The notes under the pieces are model-generated. The model worked only from the letters and a program-made list of their open reading frames with translations. It was not told where the DNA came from and did no database searches. Shown one piece after another: positions 20,724-30,571 of a stretch of 64,000 nt of DNA. The DNA comes from Shimia marina. GTDB lineage: Bacteria > Pseudomonadota > Alphaproteobacteria > Rhodobacterales > Rhodobacteraceae. Made by a program: the position numbers and the translations under genes. The first letter of the stretch is position 1, and each line of letters starts with the position of its first letter. The stretch spans positions 1 to 64,000 of the forward strand of contig NZ_CYPW01000001.1 in the NCBI RefSeq assembly GCF_001458175.1, written 5' to 3'.

Positions 20724-21410
20724 TTACAGACCCAAAGCTGATTTAGCTTGCTCTAGCGCCGCCGCGAGTGTTTCGGGATTGGCCATCGCAGACTCCAGAG
20801 AGCTTTTCAGAGCTGTCTTCTGCAGGTCATTGAGTGCAGAAGCATCGATAAATTCGTTGACTTTGTTCAAGTCAAATCCGTCAGCGGTGAACAAATCCGC
20901 AACCGCTTCTGAAGTTGCGGCATCAGATGTAGCCTCAGCCGCGCCGGTAGCCTCTGTAGCGACCTCTTCAGCGGCTTCGGTCGTAGCCTCAACAGCTGTG
21001 TTTCCCGCTTGCAGAGCACTTTCAGCAGCTTCGGCTGCTGCGGTGGTCGCATCTTCCACTTCAGCTGCAACCGTATCCGCCACCCCTTGAGCAACCTCTG
21101 TTGTCGCGGCAACAGCGCTCTCGGTTGCGGTAACCGCCTCTGCTGCCATTTCCTCGGCGGCTTCCTGAACCGCGTCAACCTGCGTTGCAACGGCCTCTGC
21201 AGCCTCGGTCACGTTTTCGGAAACTGCATCAGCAGCGGCTTCAGCTGTCTCGGTCGCGGCCTCTACAACAGCCTCAGTCTGTTCCGCCACCGCTTCTGCA
21301 GCTTCATTCACGGCATCTGCCAATGGTGTCTCTTGCTTGGACTGGTCCCAAAGCACGTAACCGACAACGGCTGCACCAGCAGCCACCGCTACCAAAATAA
21401 GATTCTTCAT
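20724..21410 (-). CDS. Ala/Glu/Thr-rich membrane-anchored helical protein, unknown function
   Basis: 228 aa. One N-terminal hydrophobic segment (MKNLILVAVAAGAAVVGYVL), then about 150 residues made of imperfect 7- to 11-residue Ala/Glu/Val/Thr repeats (EAAEAVAEQTEAVVEAA style), predicted as a long amphipathic helix like LEA or apolipoprotein-type proteins. A more ordered C-terminus follows (about 170-228; LFTADGFDLNKVNEFIDASALND). The topology suggests an anchored helix in the periplasm. The start is the ATG before the hydrophobic segment. Low complexity makes any homology call unsafe. It is divergent from infC. Confidence 0.7.
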   Translation of the reverse strand: MKNLILVAVAAGAAVVGYVLWDQSKQETPLADAVNEAAEAVAEQTEAVVEAATETAEAAADAVSENVTEAAEAVATQVDAVQEAAEEMAAEAVTATESAVAATTEVAQGVADTVAAEVEDATTAAAEAAESALQAGNTAVEATTEAAEEVATEATGAAEATSDAATSEAVADLFTADGFDLNKVNEFIDASALNDLQKTALKSSLESAMANPETLAAALEQAKSALGL

Positions 21411-21592
21411 CAGATAAACTCCCGTTTTGCCTCTTCGTCCCTCGAGTCTGAGGGGTTCTAAGGGACAGGTCGGCCTTTCAAAGCCTCTTCTCAAGGGGGA
21501 AACGGCGATGATTTACATCACGGATCGGGATTCGACGGTTGTAACGGCGCGAAAGCGCGCATAAATTGCGGTCCCAAAGATATCCACCATCG

Positions 21593-21608
21593 AAGGAACA
21601 AAACGATA
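21593..21608 (+). promoter_or_regulatory. infC ribosome binding site and ATA start codon
   Basis: AAGGA at 21593-21597 lies 8 bases before ATA at 21606-21608. Homologous IF-3 proteins begin with (M)[10 protein letters not shown]-like sequence, which is exactly what follows the ATA. No ATG, GTG or TTG occurs in frame until the TTG at 21690, inside the conserved N-terminal domain. Rare start codons on infC are a known autoregulation device, because IF-3 rejects them. Confidence 0.75.
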
Positions 21609-22151
21609 GCCCGCAGACCTCATAACGCACCGCCTCAGCGTGACACTGGCCCCCGCGTAAACGAACGTATTCGCGCCCCTGAAATCCGCTTGATTGGCGC
21701 AGATGGCGACAACGTTGGTGTTGTGCATCCGGCAAAAGCCATGGCAATGGCCGAAGAGGCTGGTCTGGATCTTGTTGAGATTTCTCCAAATGCAAACCCG
21801 CCAGTTTGCAAAATTATGGATTTTGGCAAGTTCAAATATGAACAGCAAAAGCGCGAATCCGAGGCGCGCAAAAAGCAGAAGACCATCGAAGTCAAAGAGG
21901 TCAAGTTCCGTCCGAACACTGACACACACGACTATGATGTCAAAATGCGCAATGTGATCAAGTTCCTTGAAAACGGCGATAAGGTCAAAGTGACCCTGCG
22001 GTTCCGTGGTCGTGAAATGGCGCACCAAAATCTGGGGCGTGAGCTTCTGGAACGCGTTGCAGAAGACATTAAGGAACTGGGCAAAGTTGAGAATATGCCC
22101 AAGATGGAAGGCCGCCAGATGATAATGATGATTGGCCCGCTTACGAAATAA
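21606..22151 (+). CDS. infC: Translation initiation factor IF-3
   Basis: 181 aa when started at the ATA codon. Binds the 30S subunit, keeps subunits apart and checks initiator tRNA and start codon. The N-terminal domain (about 15-85: [47 protein letters not shown]), linker and C-terminal domain ([32 protein letters not shown]) are all complete. Choosing TTG 21690 instead would cut off about 28 conserved residues. Monocistronic as far as visible, with a terminator 28 bases downstream. Likely autoregulated through the non-standard start. Confidence 0.9.
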   Translation: MARRPHNAPPQRDTGPRVNERIRAPEIRLIGADGDNVGVVHPAKAMAMAEEAGLDLVEISPNANPPVCKIMDFGKFKYEQQKRESEARKKQKTIEVKEVKFRPNTDTHDYDVKMRNVIKFLENGDKVKVTLRFRGREMAHQNLGRELLERVAEDIKELGKVENMPKMEGRQMIMMIGPLTK

Positions 22152-22179
22152 AGTACACTTAGTTTTACGTACTTTCAGG

Positions 22180-22212
22180 AGCCCTTGCATGACGGCATGC
22201 AGGGGCTTTTTC
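22180..22212 (+). terminator. Intrinsic terminator after infC
   Basis: AGCCCTTGCATG / CATGCAGGGGCT stem of 12 pairs with one G-U, a 4-base loop (ACGG), followed by five T. Confidence 0.85.
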
Positions 22213-22296
22213 ATTTCGGCACGAATAATTTACCAATGCCTTGAAGGATGCTCCCCACTATTCCGACTTTTGTTCAGAACCACTGGTGATGTATCC

Positions 22297-22827
22297 ATGA
22301 AATTTCAAACACACATTGCAGCATCTCTGCTGGCAGCCACTGCAGCGTCGGCAACCACATTCGAAAGCGGCAATTGGGCTGCAGCGCATGTTGGACATGC
22401 CTGTTATGTCTTCACTCAATTTCCTGCAAAACACACATCAGGTGCATTGGTCCTGACCTTCTACAATCAAGGACATAATGCCAGCGTTTCGTACAACTAT
22501 GCCCAATGGCCCGGAGAAACAGAAGCCCCATGGGGTGCCAACGACTACCCCGCACTAGAGCTTGACGGCGAACCCAGTTGGTTGGGGGATGAAATGTTCA
22601 CCCACGATGGTCCAGGTGGCTATAGCATCGAAATGACGGATGGCATGCTTTCGGAGTTCATAGGGGCAATAGATGCAACAAAGTCCACCATTGACGTCAT
22701 GATTGAGCGCGAAAGTCAGAAAGAAACTGTTGTTTTTGGGCGTTTTTCTCCCGAGGGCTTTGGTCAGGCACTCCAACGCGCAGGGGAATGGTGCCAATTT
22801 GATCCCAGCAATCTGCCGGTATCATAA
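22297..22827 (+). CDS. Secreted/periplasmic protein of unknown function
   Basis: 176 aa. Probable signal peptide MKFQTHIAASLLAATAASA followed by a mature start near TTFESGNW. The mature part is rich in aromatic residues (HACYVFTQF, NYAQWPGETEAPWG) and has two cysteines (HACYV and EWCQF) that could form a disulfide. The GNW and VGHACYVF elements faintly recall the IalB-type fold, but I would not name it so. The start is the ATG at the signal peptide; the open frame extends upstream over the infC terminator. No operon partner on the same strand. Confidence 0.65.
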   Translation: MKFQTHIAASLLAATAASATTFESGNWAAAHVGHACYVFTQFPAKHTSGALVLTFYNQGHNASVSYNYAQWPGETEAPWGANDYPALELDGEPSWLGDEMFTHDGPGGYSIEMTDGMLSEFIGAIDATKSTIDVMIERESQKETVVFGRFSPEGFGQALQRAGEWCQFDPSNLPVS

Positions 22828-22858
22828 CAGCAACCAGAACGAAGGCCTCGCGACAAGA

Positions 22859-23257
22859 CTAGGCACGCCCCCCTCGTCTGGCTCTCAGCCATTTGGCTGC
22901 CTCTAGCGTGTCAAATGCCAGTGAGATGCCATTCACAACCAAAAGGACCAAGAGAAACTTTGCAAAAGACGACATGGGTTGCTGCCAGATCGTCGGCGTC
23001 ACTAAAATCCCGACGATAAGAGGCGTCCAGAAAATCAAATGCGGGAGAGCGAGCGCTGAAGAGAATTCCCGCTGGCGCAACAAAATCGGGACATTCGCCA
23101 ACATCCCCATAATGCATAAAACAGCAATCCAAGTGGCATGAGGATGCGTGCCAACAAATTTGAGAGAAACCAAATTGATCGGCACAAGGATAAACCCCAT
23201 CCAAAGCCGCACCCACAGTGGAAGTGTTAGGAAACTTGCCCAGATGTCCAGTATCAT
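22859..23257 (-). CDS. Small integral membrane protein of unknown function
   Basis: 132 aa. Four hydrophobic segments (about 5-30, 38-60, 70-90 and 95-120) with a basic C-terminal tail (KWLRARRGGRA). No motif recognised. It lies 70 bases downstream of the coxM-like gene on the same strand, but a GC-rich hairpin separates them, so it may or may not share the transcript. Confidence 0.6.
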   Translation of the reverse strand: MILDIWASFLTLPLWVRLWMGFILVPINLVSLKFVGTHPHATWIAVLCIMGMLANVPILLRQREFSSALALPHLIFWTPLIVGILVTPTIWQQPMSSFAKFLLVLLVVNGISLAFDTLEAAKWLRARRGGRA

Positions 23258-23278
23258 CCTGCGCTTCTCCAGATAAAT

Positions 23279-23303
23279 GGGGCGCCCGATCGCTCGGCGC
23301 CCC
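23279..23303 (-). terminator. Possible terminator after the coxSLM-type genes
   Basis: GGGGCGCC / GGCGCCCC perfect 8-bp stem, 9-base loop, 25 bases past the coxM-like stop on the minus strand. The following sequence (ATTTATC) is only weakly T-rich, so it may be an attenuator rather than a full stop. Confidence 0.45.
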
Positions 23304-23327
23304 TAAGTCACACAAGAATGGCCAGTG

Positions 23328-24116
23328 CTACGATGCCGCCGCAACCGCACGGCGTGTCAAAACACCCACCAAATGCGCACGGTAAGCTCCCGTGCCATGA
23401 AGATCAGAGATCATACCATCTTCTGACAACGTCAACTCAGCAATCGCACCTGCTGTGAAGTTGGTGGACAGCGCAGTTTCCGCTTCCGACCAGCGGAAGA
23501 CACCGTCTTCAGATGCCCCCGTCACAGCCACCCGAACACCATCCGCGACCTTGGCGACAAACACGCCTACCAAAGCGAAACGAGAGGCCGGTTGTTCAAA
23601 CTTCTGATAATTAGACGCCTCAGGAATCGGGAAACGCACTTCGGTGATGATCTCTCCCTCTTCAAGGGCAGTGGTGAACATACCTTGGAAGTAGTCATCA
23701 GCAGCGATGTGACGCGCGTTTGTCACAATCGTTGCCCCAGCGCCCAATGCGGCCGCCGGATAACAGGCCGCAGGATCATTATTCGCAAGGGAGCCGCCAA
23801 TTGTGCCACGCGCCCGCACGGCTGGATCGCCGATGCCCCCAGCTAAAGCCGCCAGTCCAGGAAAAACCTCCTCGCCAGAGGCCACCTCCGCATGTGTGGT
23901 GGTGCCTCCAATGCAGACGGAACCATCATCTGCAACACAGATACCCTGCATCTCGGCGATCGCCTTCAGGCTGACCACTTTACTTGGACTCGCCAAGCGC
24001 TGCTTCATGGTGGGCAAAAGTGTTTGCCCACCTCCCAACGCCAGGACATCTTCCTCTGCAAGCGAAGCAACCGCATCTGCTATGGTCGAGGGTTTTTCAA
24101 ACTCAAAGTTATACAT
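23328..24116 (-). CDS. coxM: Xanthine dehydrogenase family FAD-binding subunit (CoxM type)
   Basis: 262 aa. The flavoprotein subunit passes electrons from the Fe-S subunit onward. Starts MYNFEFEKPSTIADAVASL; FAD pyrophosphate-binding motifs ALGGGQTLLPTMK and TIGGSLANNDPAAC (the family's GG-LA-ND element) are present. The C-terminal CODH flavoprotein domain (about 160-262) is seen. Length is slightly short for the family (about 265-290). It is third in the S-L-M order, 13 bases after coxL. That gene order marks form II clusters, whose physiological substrate is often not CO. Confidence 0.82.
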   Translation of the reverse strand: MYNFEFEKPSTIADAVASLAEEDVLALGGGQTLLPTMKQRLASPSKVVSLKAIAEMQGICVADDGSVCIGGTTTHAEVASGEEVFPGLAALAGGIGDPAVRARGTIGGSLANNDPAACYPAAALGAGATIVTNARHIAADDYFQGMFTTALEEGEIITEVRFPIPEASNYQKFEQPASRFALVGVFVAKVADGVRVAVTGASEDGVFRWSEAETALSTNFTAGAIAELTLSEDGMISDLHGTGAYRAHLVGVLTRRAVAAAS

Positions 24117-24129
24117 AGCTGTTTCTCCC

Positions 24130-26493
24130 TCAGCCGTTCATGGCTTGCCAGACGCGCGAAGGCGAGACCGGCATATCAATGTGAGTGACATCATGTCCCC
24201 CGGAGCGCAACGCGTCTACTACCGCGTTGACCACCGCAGGCGGAGACCCAATCGCACCAGCTTCACCGCAGCCCTTAACCCCAAGGGGGTTGTGCGTGCA
24301 GGGGGTCTGACTGGAGTGATCCACGCCAAAGAATGGCACATCGCTGGCGCGTGGCATGGCATAGTCCATGTAAGACGCACTCAAGAGCTGGCCATTCTCA
24401 TCATATGACGCATTCTCCAAAAGCGCCTGACCGATACCTTGCCCAATTCCACCATGCACTTGCCCATCAACAATCATGGGGTTGATAATGTTGCCAAAAT
24501 CATCCGCTGCATTGAAAGCCTCGATCGTGACCTTGCCGGTGTCTGGATCAACCTCAACTTCGCAGGCATAAGCCCCTGAAGGGTAGGTAAAGTTGGCCGG
24601 ATCATAAAAGGCCGTTTCTTCCAGTCCCGGCTCAATATCCTCCAGGGGATAATTGTGTGGCACATAGGCTGCCAGAGTTACATCTCCCCAGGCAACGGAT
24701 TTATCCGTCCCCGCAACGCTGAACGCTCCATCCTTCAGTTCTATATCGGCTTCTGAAGCTTCCATCAGGTGGGCAGCAATCTTTTTGGCCTTGGCAATGA
24801 TTTTCTCAGTGGCGCGCACCATGGCGGAGCCGCCCACAGCAATGGATCGCGACCCATAGGTGCCCATGCCCATGGGGGTGTTAGCCGTATCCCCATGTTC
24901 GATCTCGACCATACTTTCGTCAATACCGATCATTTCGGCAATCACTTGAGGGAAGGATGTCTCATGACCCTGTCCATGGCTATGAGATCCCGTCATCACC
25001 ACAATGCCGCCTGTGGCATTCACCCGCACCGTAGCGCTTTCATACAGCCCTGCACGCGCACCGAGTTGCCCCACCAGATTGGAGGGGGCAATGCCGCAAG
25101 CCTCAATGTAGCAGTTGACACCAAATCCACGCAGCTTGCCCCGCGCTTCACTTTCCTTACGACGCGCCTCGAACCCGGAGATATCGGCCATGCACTCAAG
25201 CGCGTCCATTGTGCCGTGATAATCTCCGGTATCATATTCCACCGCGACCGGCGTCGCATAAGGGAATTCGGTGATAAAATTCTGACGTCGTAACGCAATC
25301 GGGTCCACCCCAAGCTCAAGCGCAGCTTTGTCAATCAGCCGCTCCAGTTGGTATGTCGCCTCTGGCCGTCCGGCCCCTCGATAGGCGTCTACCGGCACGG
25401 TATTTGTGAACACCGCTTTGACATTCACATAAATCAACGGCGTCTTGTAGTTGCCCGCCATCAATGTCCCATGCAGCCAGGTTGGCACAGAGGGCGCAAA
25501 CGTGGACAGATAGGCCCCCATGTTGGCATGCGTATCCGTCCGTAAAGCCGTAAAATTGTTGTCGGCGTCTAAGGCCAGTTCGATTTTGGTGACATGATCG
25601 CGCCCATGCGCATCTGAGATAAAGGCCTCAGAGCGCGTCGATGTCCATTTTACCGCCCGATTCAGCGACTTTGCCGCGAAGGTGCAAAAAGCTTCCTCGG
25701 CATAATGGAAGATCTTTGTGCCAAATCCACCGCCGACGTCAGGCGCAACAACGCGCAATTTATGCTCAGGGATGCCCAGCACAAACGCGCCCATGAGAAG
25801 GCGGATCACATGTGGGTTTTGACTGGTGGTGTAGAGCGTGCTGTCACCAGTTGCGCGATTAAAGTCACCAATCGCGACCCTCGGTTCCATTGGGTTGGCA
25901 ATCAAGCGATTGTTCCGCAACTCAAGCGTCGTCACATGCGCTGCCGCTTCAAAAGCCGCATCAACGGCTGGTTTGTTCTCCTCAACAAAGCCCCAATCGT
26001 AGCACAGATTGCTCGTCAGATCGTCATGGACCTTGGGCGCGCTCTCCTCCAGAGCGGCCTTCATATCTACCACGGCTGGCAGCTCTTCAAGATCAACATC
26101 AATTGCTTCAGCAGCGTCACGCGCCTGCTCGATCGTGTCTGCAACAACGGCAGCTATTTGGTCGCCAACATAGCGGACTTTGCCCTGCGCCAGCACGGGG
26201 TGCGCGGGCTCTTGCATAGGTTCACCATGGCGATCTGTCACTTGCCAACCGCAGGGAATACCTCCAATCCCCTCAAAATCGGCACCGGTAAATATACGAA
26301 CGACCCCCGGCATCGCCGCGGCCGCCGTCGTATCAATGGACCTGATTTTGGCATGTGCGATATCAGAACGCAGAAAATGCACATAGGCCTGTCCATTGAT
26401 CTGGATGTCATCGGTATAATTGCCGGTTCCGCTTAAAAACCGGACGTCTTCGCGCCGCTTTGGGCTGGCGCCAATGCCATGATCTTTTGGCAT
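24130..26493 (-). CDS. coxL: Molybdenum hydroxylase large subunit, form II CoxL-like
   Basis: 787 aa. Binds the molybdenum-cytosine-dinucleotide cofactor and carries the substrate site. Conserved pieces: [22 protein letters not shown] at the start, [24 protein letters not shown], and C-terminal [18 protein letters not shown] with the catalytic glutamate. The active-site loop reads AYRGAGR (370-376), the signature of form II; true form I CO dehydrogenases have AYRCSFR. CO oxidation is therefore doubtful, and another small substrate is possible. The start is the [11 protein letters not shown], not the in-frame codon 66 bases upstream. Middle gene of S-L-M. Confidence 0.85.
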   Translation of the reverse strand: MPKDHGIGASPKRREDVRFLSGTGNYTDDIQINGQAYVHFLRSDIAHAKIRSIDTTAAAAMPGVVRIFTGADFEGIGGIPCGWQVTDRHGEPMQEPAHPVLAQGKVRYVGDQIAAVVADTIEQARDAAEAIDVDLEELPAVVDMKAALEESAPKVHDDLTSNLCYDWGFVEENKPAVDAAFEAAAHVTTLELRNNRLIANPMEPRVAIGDFNRATGDSTLYTTSQNPHVIRLLMGAFVLGIPEHKLRVVAPDVGGGFGTKIFHYAEEAFCTFAAKSLNRAVKWTSTRSEAFISDAHGRDHVTKIELALDADNNFTALRTDTHANMGAYLSTFAPSVPTWLHGTLMAGNYKTPLIYVNVKAVFTNTVPVDAYRGAGRPEATYQLERLIDKAALELGVDPIALRRQNFITEFPYATPVAVEYDTGDYHGTMDALECMADISGFEARRKESEARGKLRGFGVNCYIEACGIAPSNLVGQLGARAGLYESATVRVNATGGIVVMTGSHSHGQGHETSFPQVIAEMIGIDESMVEIEHGDTANTPMGMGTYGSRSIAVGGSAMVRATEKIIAKAKKIAAHLMEASEADIELKDGAFSVAGTDKSVAWGDVTLAAYVPHNYPLEDIEPGLEETAFYDPANFTYPSGAYACEVEVDPDTGKVTIEAFNAADDFGNIINPMIVDGQVHGGIGQGIGQALLENASYDENGQLLSASYMDYAMPRASDVPFFGVDHSSQTPCTHNPLGVKGCGEAGAIGSPPAVVNAVVDALRSGGHDVTHIDMPVSPSRVWQAMNG

Positions 26494-26591
26494 GTTTTTC
26501 CTCCCTATGGACCAGAGGGGGCTTTGCCCACGCCTCTGATCTCTGATGTCCAACTGCAATGCCTCACGCCTCCTCCAGCGCGGGCGCTCAG

Positions 26592-27077
26592 TTATTCAGC
26601 CGCGATGCTACTCACATCCTGACCACTCGCCGCCATGATAGCCTTGACGATATTGTGGTAGCCCGTGCAGCGACAGATATTGCCCTCAAGATGATGACGT
26701 ACTTCTGCTTCGGTCGGCTGCGGATTGGTCTTCAATAGGTCTGCGGCAGACATGATCATACCCGGCGTGCAGAACCCGCATTGCAAACCATGATGGTCCT
26801 GAAAGGCCTGCTGCAAGGCATTCAAAGTGCCATCTGCGGCCGCCTGCCCTTCGATGGTAGCCACGTCGGCACCATCAGCCTCCATAGCAAGCATTGTGCA
26901 AGATTTCACCGCAACGCCATCGACATGCACGACACAGGCACCACATTGGCTTGTATCGCAACCAACATGTGTTCCCGTAAGTCCAAGCGTTTCGCGTAGA
27001 AACTGACTCAACAAGGTACGCCCTTCTGCTTCGCCGGACATTTCCTTGCCATTCACGGTCATTTTGACCTGTGACAT
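26592..27077 (-). CDS. coxS: 2Fe-2S subunit of the molybdenum hydroxylase (CoxS type)
   Basis: 161 aa. The plant-type N-terminal 2Fe-2S cluster is bound by [16 protein letters not shown] plus a later Cys (VKSCTML). The C-terminal helical cluster domain is marked by [10 protein letters not shown] and [16 protein letters not shown]. This is the full eight-cysteine set. It transfers electrons from the molybdenum site to the FAD subunit. First of the S-L-M trio, with a 135-base gap upstream that could hold a promoter, and 98 bases before coxL. Confidence 0.88.
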   Translation of the reverse strand: MSQVKMTVNGKEMSGEAEGRTLLSQFLRETLGLTGTHVGCDTSQCGACVVHVDGVAVKSCTMLAMEADGADVATIEGQAAADGTLNALQQAFQDHHGLQCGFCTPGMIMSAADLLKTNPQPTEAEVRHHLEGNICRCTGYHNIVKAIMAASGQDVSSIAAE

Positions 27078-27212
27078 TGGCTCCTCCCAATTTTGAGTTG
27101 GCTATTGGCCAAGAGTAAAGCAGCCCCTCATGAACTTGAGAAGGTGGTATTTCAGCCAATGGGAGAGAACGGTCGTAGACATTGGTCGTAGCTGCGCGTG
27201 CAGCAGCCTCGA

Positions 27213-28199
27213 TCAAATACCTTTTTCACGCGGCATCGGGCGTGTCGGAATTTCTTTCAGCAATCCGCCAACCCCCATGGCTGCTATATCGTCATGGCTG
27301 ACGTCCAATCCACAGACGACACGTTCCAACACCCAATCAGCGCCATTCAATGCGGACGAGCGCGCGCAACCAGGCAAGCCAATGACGGGCTTGTCGCCAA
27401 TACGTCCCAAGAAGAGGAGATTTCCTGGGTCCACCGGCATGCCAAACCGTTCGACCTCTCCTCCTGCCGAGCGCACCGCCTCAGGCGCGACATCACGCGG
27501 ATCGGAGGTGGCAGACGCGGTTAGAATGAAAATGACGTCCCCGACCGTTGAAGAGACCGCAGACGCGATATCTGCGACCGTATGGGGCACCAACACTCGC
27601 GGCGTCAGCCCCATCTCCATGCGTTCAACACGCCCGGCCATTGCACGACGTCCCTTATCAGAAGGCACATCACCGATCGTTGTCTCAATCAAAGTTGCCG
27701 TTTTGAAGGCTGGTCGACACAAGGTAACAGCGCCCTCGGCAATAGAAGCCGCTGCCTTTAAAGCCTCATCCGACACCGCGTAGGCGATAATCTTAATCGT
27801 CGCGATCATCCCACCGGCATCCACGCGGTGGTGATCTGGCACGGTTGCAATGGTGATCATCGGCTCGACGGCATTGATTTGGTGCACCGTATCAATATTG
27901 ACCCGGATCAAACCACAACGCTCCGCATAAAGATTGACCCGCCCAGCGCCAGCCGCAGTCATCCGAATGCCAACAGATGCTCCCAAAACGGCTTGGGCAA
28001 GGGTCTCAGCCGCCGTATCTTCATCCACATCTCCATCTTCAAGACGCGCAACCGTAACCTCTGCAATGCCTGCTGCGCGCAGATCTTCGATATGAGATTG
28101 CAAAAGCTGTGTGCCCTTTGGAATTCTCTTACCAGCGATAAGAGAATGCGCCAGCACAGCGCCAACCGCCTCCTCAATGGCAACCGCTCCGAACTTCAT
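27213..28199 (-). CDS. Molybdopterin-binding (MoeA/MogA-like domain) protein
   Basis: 328 aa. N-terminal part (MKFGAVAIEEAVGAVLAHS, GKRIPKGTQLL) resembles the MoeA-like start found in cofactor proteins of CO-dehydrogenase clusters. The C-terminal half carries the MoCF-type nucleotide/molybdopterin fold (SSTVGDVIFILTASATSDPRD, GGEVERFGMPVDPGNLLFLGRIG, VIGLPGCARSS). Related proteins are often fused to a MobA-like nucleotidyltransferase domain; that part is absent here. It overlaps the xdhC-type gene by 4 bases. Likely helps mature the molybdenum cofactor of CoxL. Confidence 0.75.
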   Translation of the reverse strand: MKFGAVAIEEAVGAVLAHSLIAGKRIPKGTQLLQSHIEDLRAAGIAEVTVARLEDGDVDEDTAAETLAQAVLGASVGIRMTAAGAGRVNLYAERCGLIRVNIDTVHQINAVEPMITIATVPDHHRVDAGGMIATIKIIAYAVSDEALKAAASIAEGAVTLCRPAFKTATLIETTIGDVPSDKGRRAMAGRVERMEMGLTPRVLVPHTVADIASAVSSTVGDVIFILTASATSDPRDVAPEAVRSAGGEVERFGMPVDPGNLLFLGRIGDKPVIGLPGCARSSALNGADWVLERVVCGLDVSHDDIAAMGVGGLLKEIPTRPMPREKGI

Positions 28200-29164
28200 G
28201 CGCCTGTCCTCAGCACCAGCAACATTTCCGCCATAATGGAGACCGCAATCTCAGCGGGGCTCGCCGCGCCAATGTCCAAGCCAATCGGACCATGAATGCG
28301 CGCAAGAACACTTGGGGCAAACCCAGCACTTTCAAGCCTCTCCAAACGTTTGGCATGTGTGCGCGAACTGCCAAGCGCCCCGATATAAAACGCCTCAGAA
28401 CGCAGTCCGATGTGCAATGCAGGGTCATCCAACTTGGGATCATGCGTCAACAAAACCAACGCGGTGCGCGCATCCACTCCAAGGTGCTGCAAGGCCTCAT
28501 CCGGCCAGTCATCCAAAATGGTTTCTCCCGGAAAACGCGCTTCCGAGCCAAACGCGGAGCGCGGATCCACAACAATGGGATCAAAGCCGGCAAGCCGTGC
28601 CATAGGGATCAAAGCCTGCGCAATATGAACCGCTCCGACCACAACAAGACGCAGAGGCGGATTGTGAATCGCAACAAAGGTACCATTCTCCTCAAGCCCT
28701 GAGCGATCCATGCGAAAGCGTGCTTCAAAACCGTCATAGAGCAATGTCCCGCCGCCGGTGCGAGGATTGACCACATAAGCCACGGCTTTGCGCGCGGCGC
28801 GTGCTGCCACAAGTTCGGTCAAAACGGCCTCCGGCAAAACCTGCCCAACAGGCTCCACCAGCACTTTGATTGTGCCGCCACAGGCCAAGCCAACCGCAAA
28901 AGCATCGCCATCAGAGACACCGAACTCCAACAGCGCACTCTTACCGGTTTCAATGGCTTCCATCGCTTCGACCATCACGGCGCCCTCGACGCAACCACCA
29001 GAGACAGAGCCTTCTATCTGCCCATCACCAGACACAACCATCTGCGCGCCGACACGACGCGGAGCGGACCCCCATGTTTCCACAACCGTCGCAAGCGCCG
29101 CGCCCTTACCGGAGCGGTGCCAATCCAACGCCAGCTCTGGCGCGCCGATCTGCATCTCTGTCAT
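28196..29164 (-). CDS. XdhC/CoxI family molybdenum cofactor maturation protein
   Basis: 322 aa. Members bind the Mo cofactor and help sulfurate and insert it into xanthine-dehydrogenase-type enzymes. N-terminal XdhC/CoxI domain: ATVVETWGSAPRRVGAQMVV and GSVSGGCVEGAV, with the conserved cysteine. C-terminal Rossmann domain: LRLVVVGAVHIAQAL, FYIGALGSSRTHAKR and IHGPIGLDIGAASPAEIAVSI. Both halves occur in one chain; some clusters split them. The start at 29164 (MTEMQIGAP) is preferred over the upstream frame. It overlaps the next gene by 4 bases, so the two are coupled. Confidence 0.85.
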   Translation of the reverse strand: MTEMQIGAPELALDWHRSGKGAALATVVETWGSAPRRVGAQMVVSGDGQIEGSVSGGCVEGAVMVEAMEAIETGKSALLEFGVSDGDAFAVGLACGGTIKVLVEPVGQVLPEAVLTELVAARAARKAVAYVVNPRTGGGTLLYDGFEARFRMDRSGLEENGTFVAIHNPPLRLVVVGAVHIAQALIPMARLAGFDPIVVDPRSAFGSEARFPGETILDDWPDEALQHLGVDARTALVLLTHDPKLDDPALHIGLRSEAFYIGALGSSRTHAKRLERLESAGFAPSVLARIHGPIGLDIGAASPAEIAVSIMAEMLLVLRTGA

Positions 29165-29257
29165 GCTATCCCCTATATTTCGTGATGACTTGGGCTGCTT
29201 CGCAGCAAAGAACAAGCAAACTCTTGAACGCTCCCAAGATATACAGCCGGTTCACAG

Positions 29258-30511
29258 TCATTCCAGCGCTCGCAACAGACGCGCCTTTTCGCCAACATCG
29301 TCAGGCTTTGCCAGTGCCTCGGCAAGCGCCTCAATGGAGGCGATGGAGTGGCCTGCGCGAAAACTGTCCACATGCGGCAACATCGCGCGAATACCCTGTG
29401 CTTTGGCGGCAAAACCTTCCCAGCGCAACAAAGGATTAAGCCAGATCAAACGGCGCGCGGACAAACGTAAGCGTTTCATTTCTTTTGCAAGAGCATCAGG
29501 AGCCCCACGGTCCAATCCATCAGTGATGATCAAGACCACAGCCCCCTGCCCCATCACGCGCCGAGACCAATCCCGATTGAAAGCATGCAAGCATTCCCCA
29601 ATACGGGTTCCCCCCGCCCAATCCTGCGCCTCCGCGCCAGCAGCAGTCAAAGCAGCATCAACATCTTTTGTCGCCAAGTGGCGCGTGATGTTTGTGAGCT
29701 GTGTGCCAAAAGTGAACCCGTGGACTTTTGCCCACCCCGCCCCTTTGTGATTGGCTACGGCATGCAAAAAATGCAGCACCATACGGCTATATTGGCTCAT
29801 CGAACCCGATATATCGCAGATCACGACTAAATTGGGCCAACGCTCACTTCGGTCTTTGTGTTTGAGATTGGAGACATTTCCGCCATGTCGCATCGCGTGC
29901 TTTAACGTGGCGCGCCAATCCAATTGACGGCCACGGGCGGCGACCTGCGTACGGCGGGATGCAATGGGGTCTACCGGCAAAGTAAGCCTTGAAAGCATGC
30001 GCTTGGCTTGCGCAATTTCTTCCGTGCTCATTTGCTCAAAATCCAAAGTGCGCAGCTTTTCTTCCGAGGACATGGTCATGGAAGCATCAAGTTCTATCTC
30101 TGTGCCCTGCTCCTCATGCTGCCCCTCCGGAACGGTCTGATCAAACCCATCCAGCAAAGCTTCTGCCGCACGTTTTTCGCCAGCTTGTGTCGCACGATCC
30201 TCCTGCACTCCGCGCACGGCGGGTAGCATCATGGACATCATATGTTCCAAAAACCTTGGATCCCGCCAATAGAGCCGAAACACCTGTGCAAACACGACGC
30301 GATGCTCCGGTCGGGACACGAAGCAGGCATGAAGTGTCCAATAGAAGTCTTCTTTGCTGGTGAACCCCGCGGCCTCGACTGCACGGATCGCATCCAGCAA
30401 ACGCCCTGTCCCGATCGGTAAACCCGCTTTGCGCAGAGCGCGCGCAAACCAAGTGATATTATGCGTGAGCTTGGGTTCATCGGGAAGTGACAGAGGAAGA
30501 TATTCAGCCAT
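29258..30511 (-). CDS. coxE: CoxE-type VWA domain protein
   Basis: 417 aa. N-terminal region (FARALRKAGLPIGTGRLLDA) is typical of CoxE. The C-terminal von Willebrand A domain has the MIDAS motif CDISGSMSQYSRM and later TDGLDRG. In CO-dehydrogenase systems CoxE works with the MoxR-type ATPase CoxD in maturation of the metal active site. It lies 61 bases downstream of coxD and 93 bases before xdhC on the same strand. Cytoplasmic; no signal peptide. Confidence 0.85.
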   Translation of the reverse strand: MAEYLPLSLPDEPKLTHNITWFARALRKAGLPIGTGRLLDAIRAVEAAGFTSKEDFYWTLHACFVSRPEHRVVFAQVFRLYWRDPRFLEHMMSMMLPAVRGVQEDRATQAGEKRAAEALLDGFDQTVPEGQHEEQGTEIELDASMTMSSEEKLRTLDFEQMSTEEIAQAKRMLSRLTLPVDPIASRRTQVAARGRQLDWRATLKHAMRHGGNVSNLKHKDRSERWPNLVVICDISGSMSQYSRMVLHFLHAVANHKGAGWAKVHGFTFGTQLTNITRHLATKDVDAALTAAGAEAQDWAGGTRIGECLHAFNRDWSRRVMGQGAVVLIITDGLDRGAPDALAKEMKRLRLSARRLIWLNPLLRWEGFAAKAQGIRAMLPHVDSFRAGHSIASIEALAEALAKPDDVGEKARLLRALE

Positions 30512-30571
30512 CTCGCGCGATGGGGAAACGCCATCCCCACTCCCTTCGCACTCCCTTCAGAAAGCCGATCA

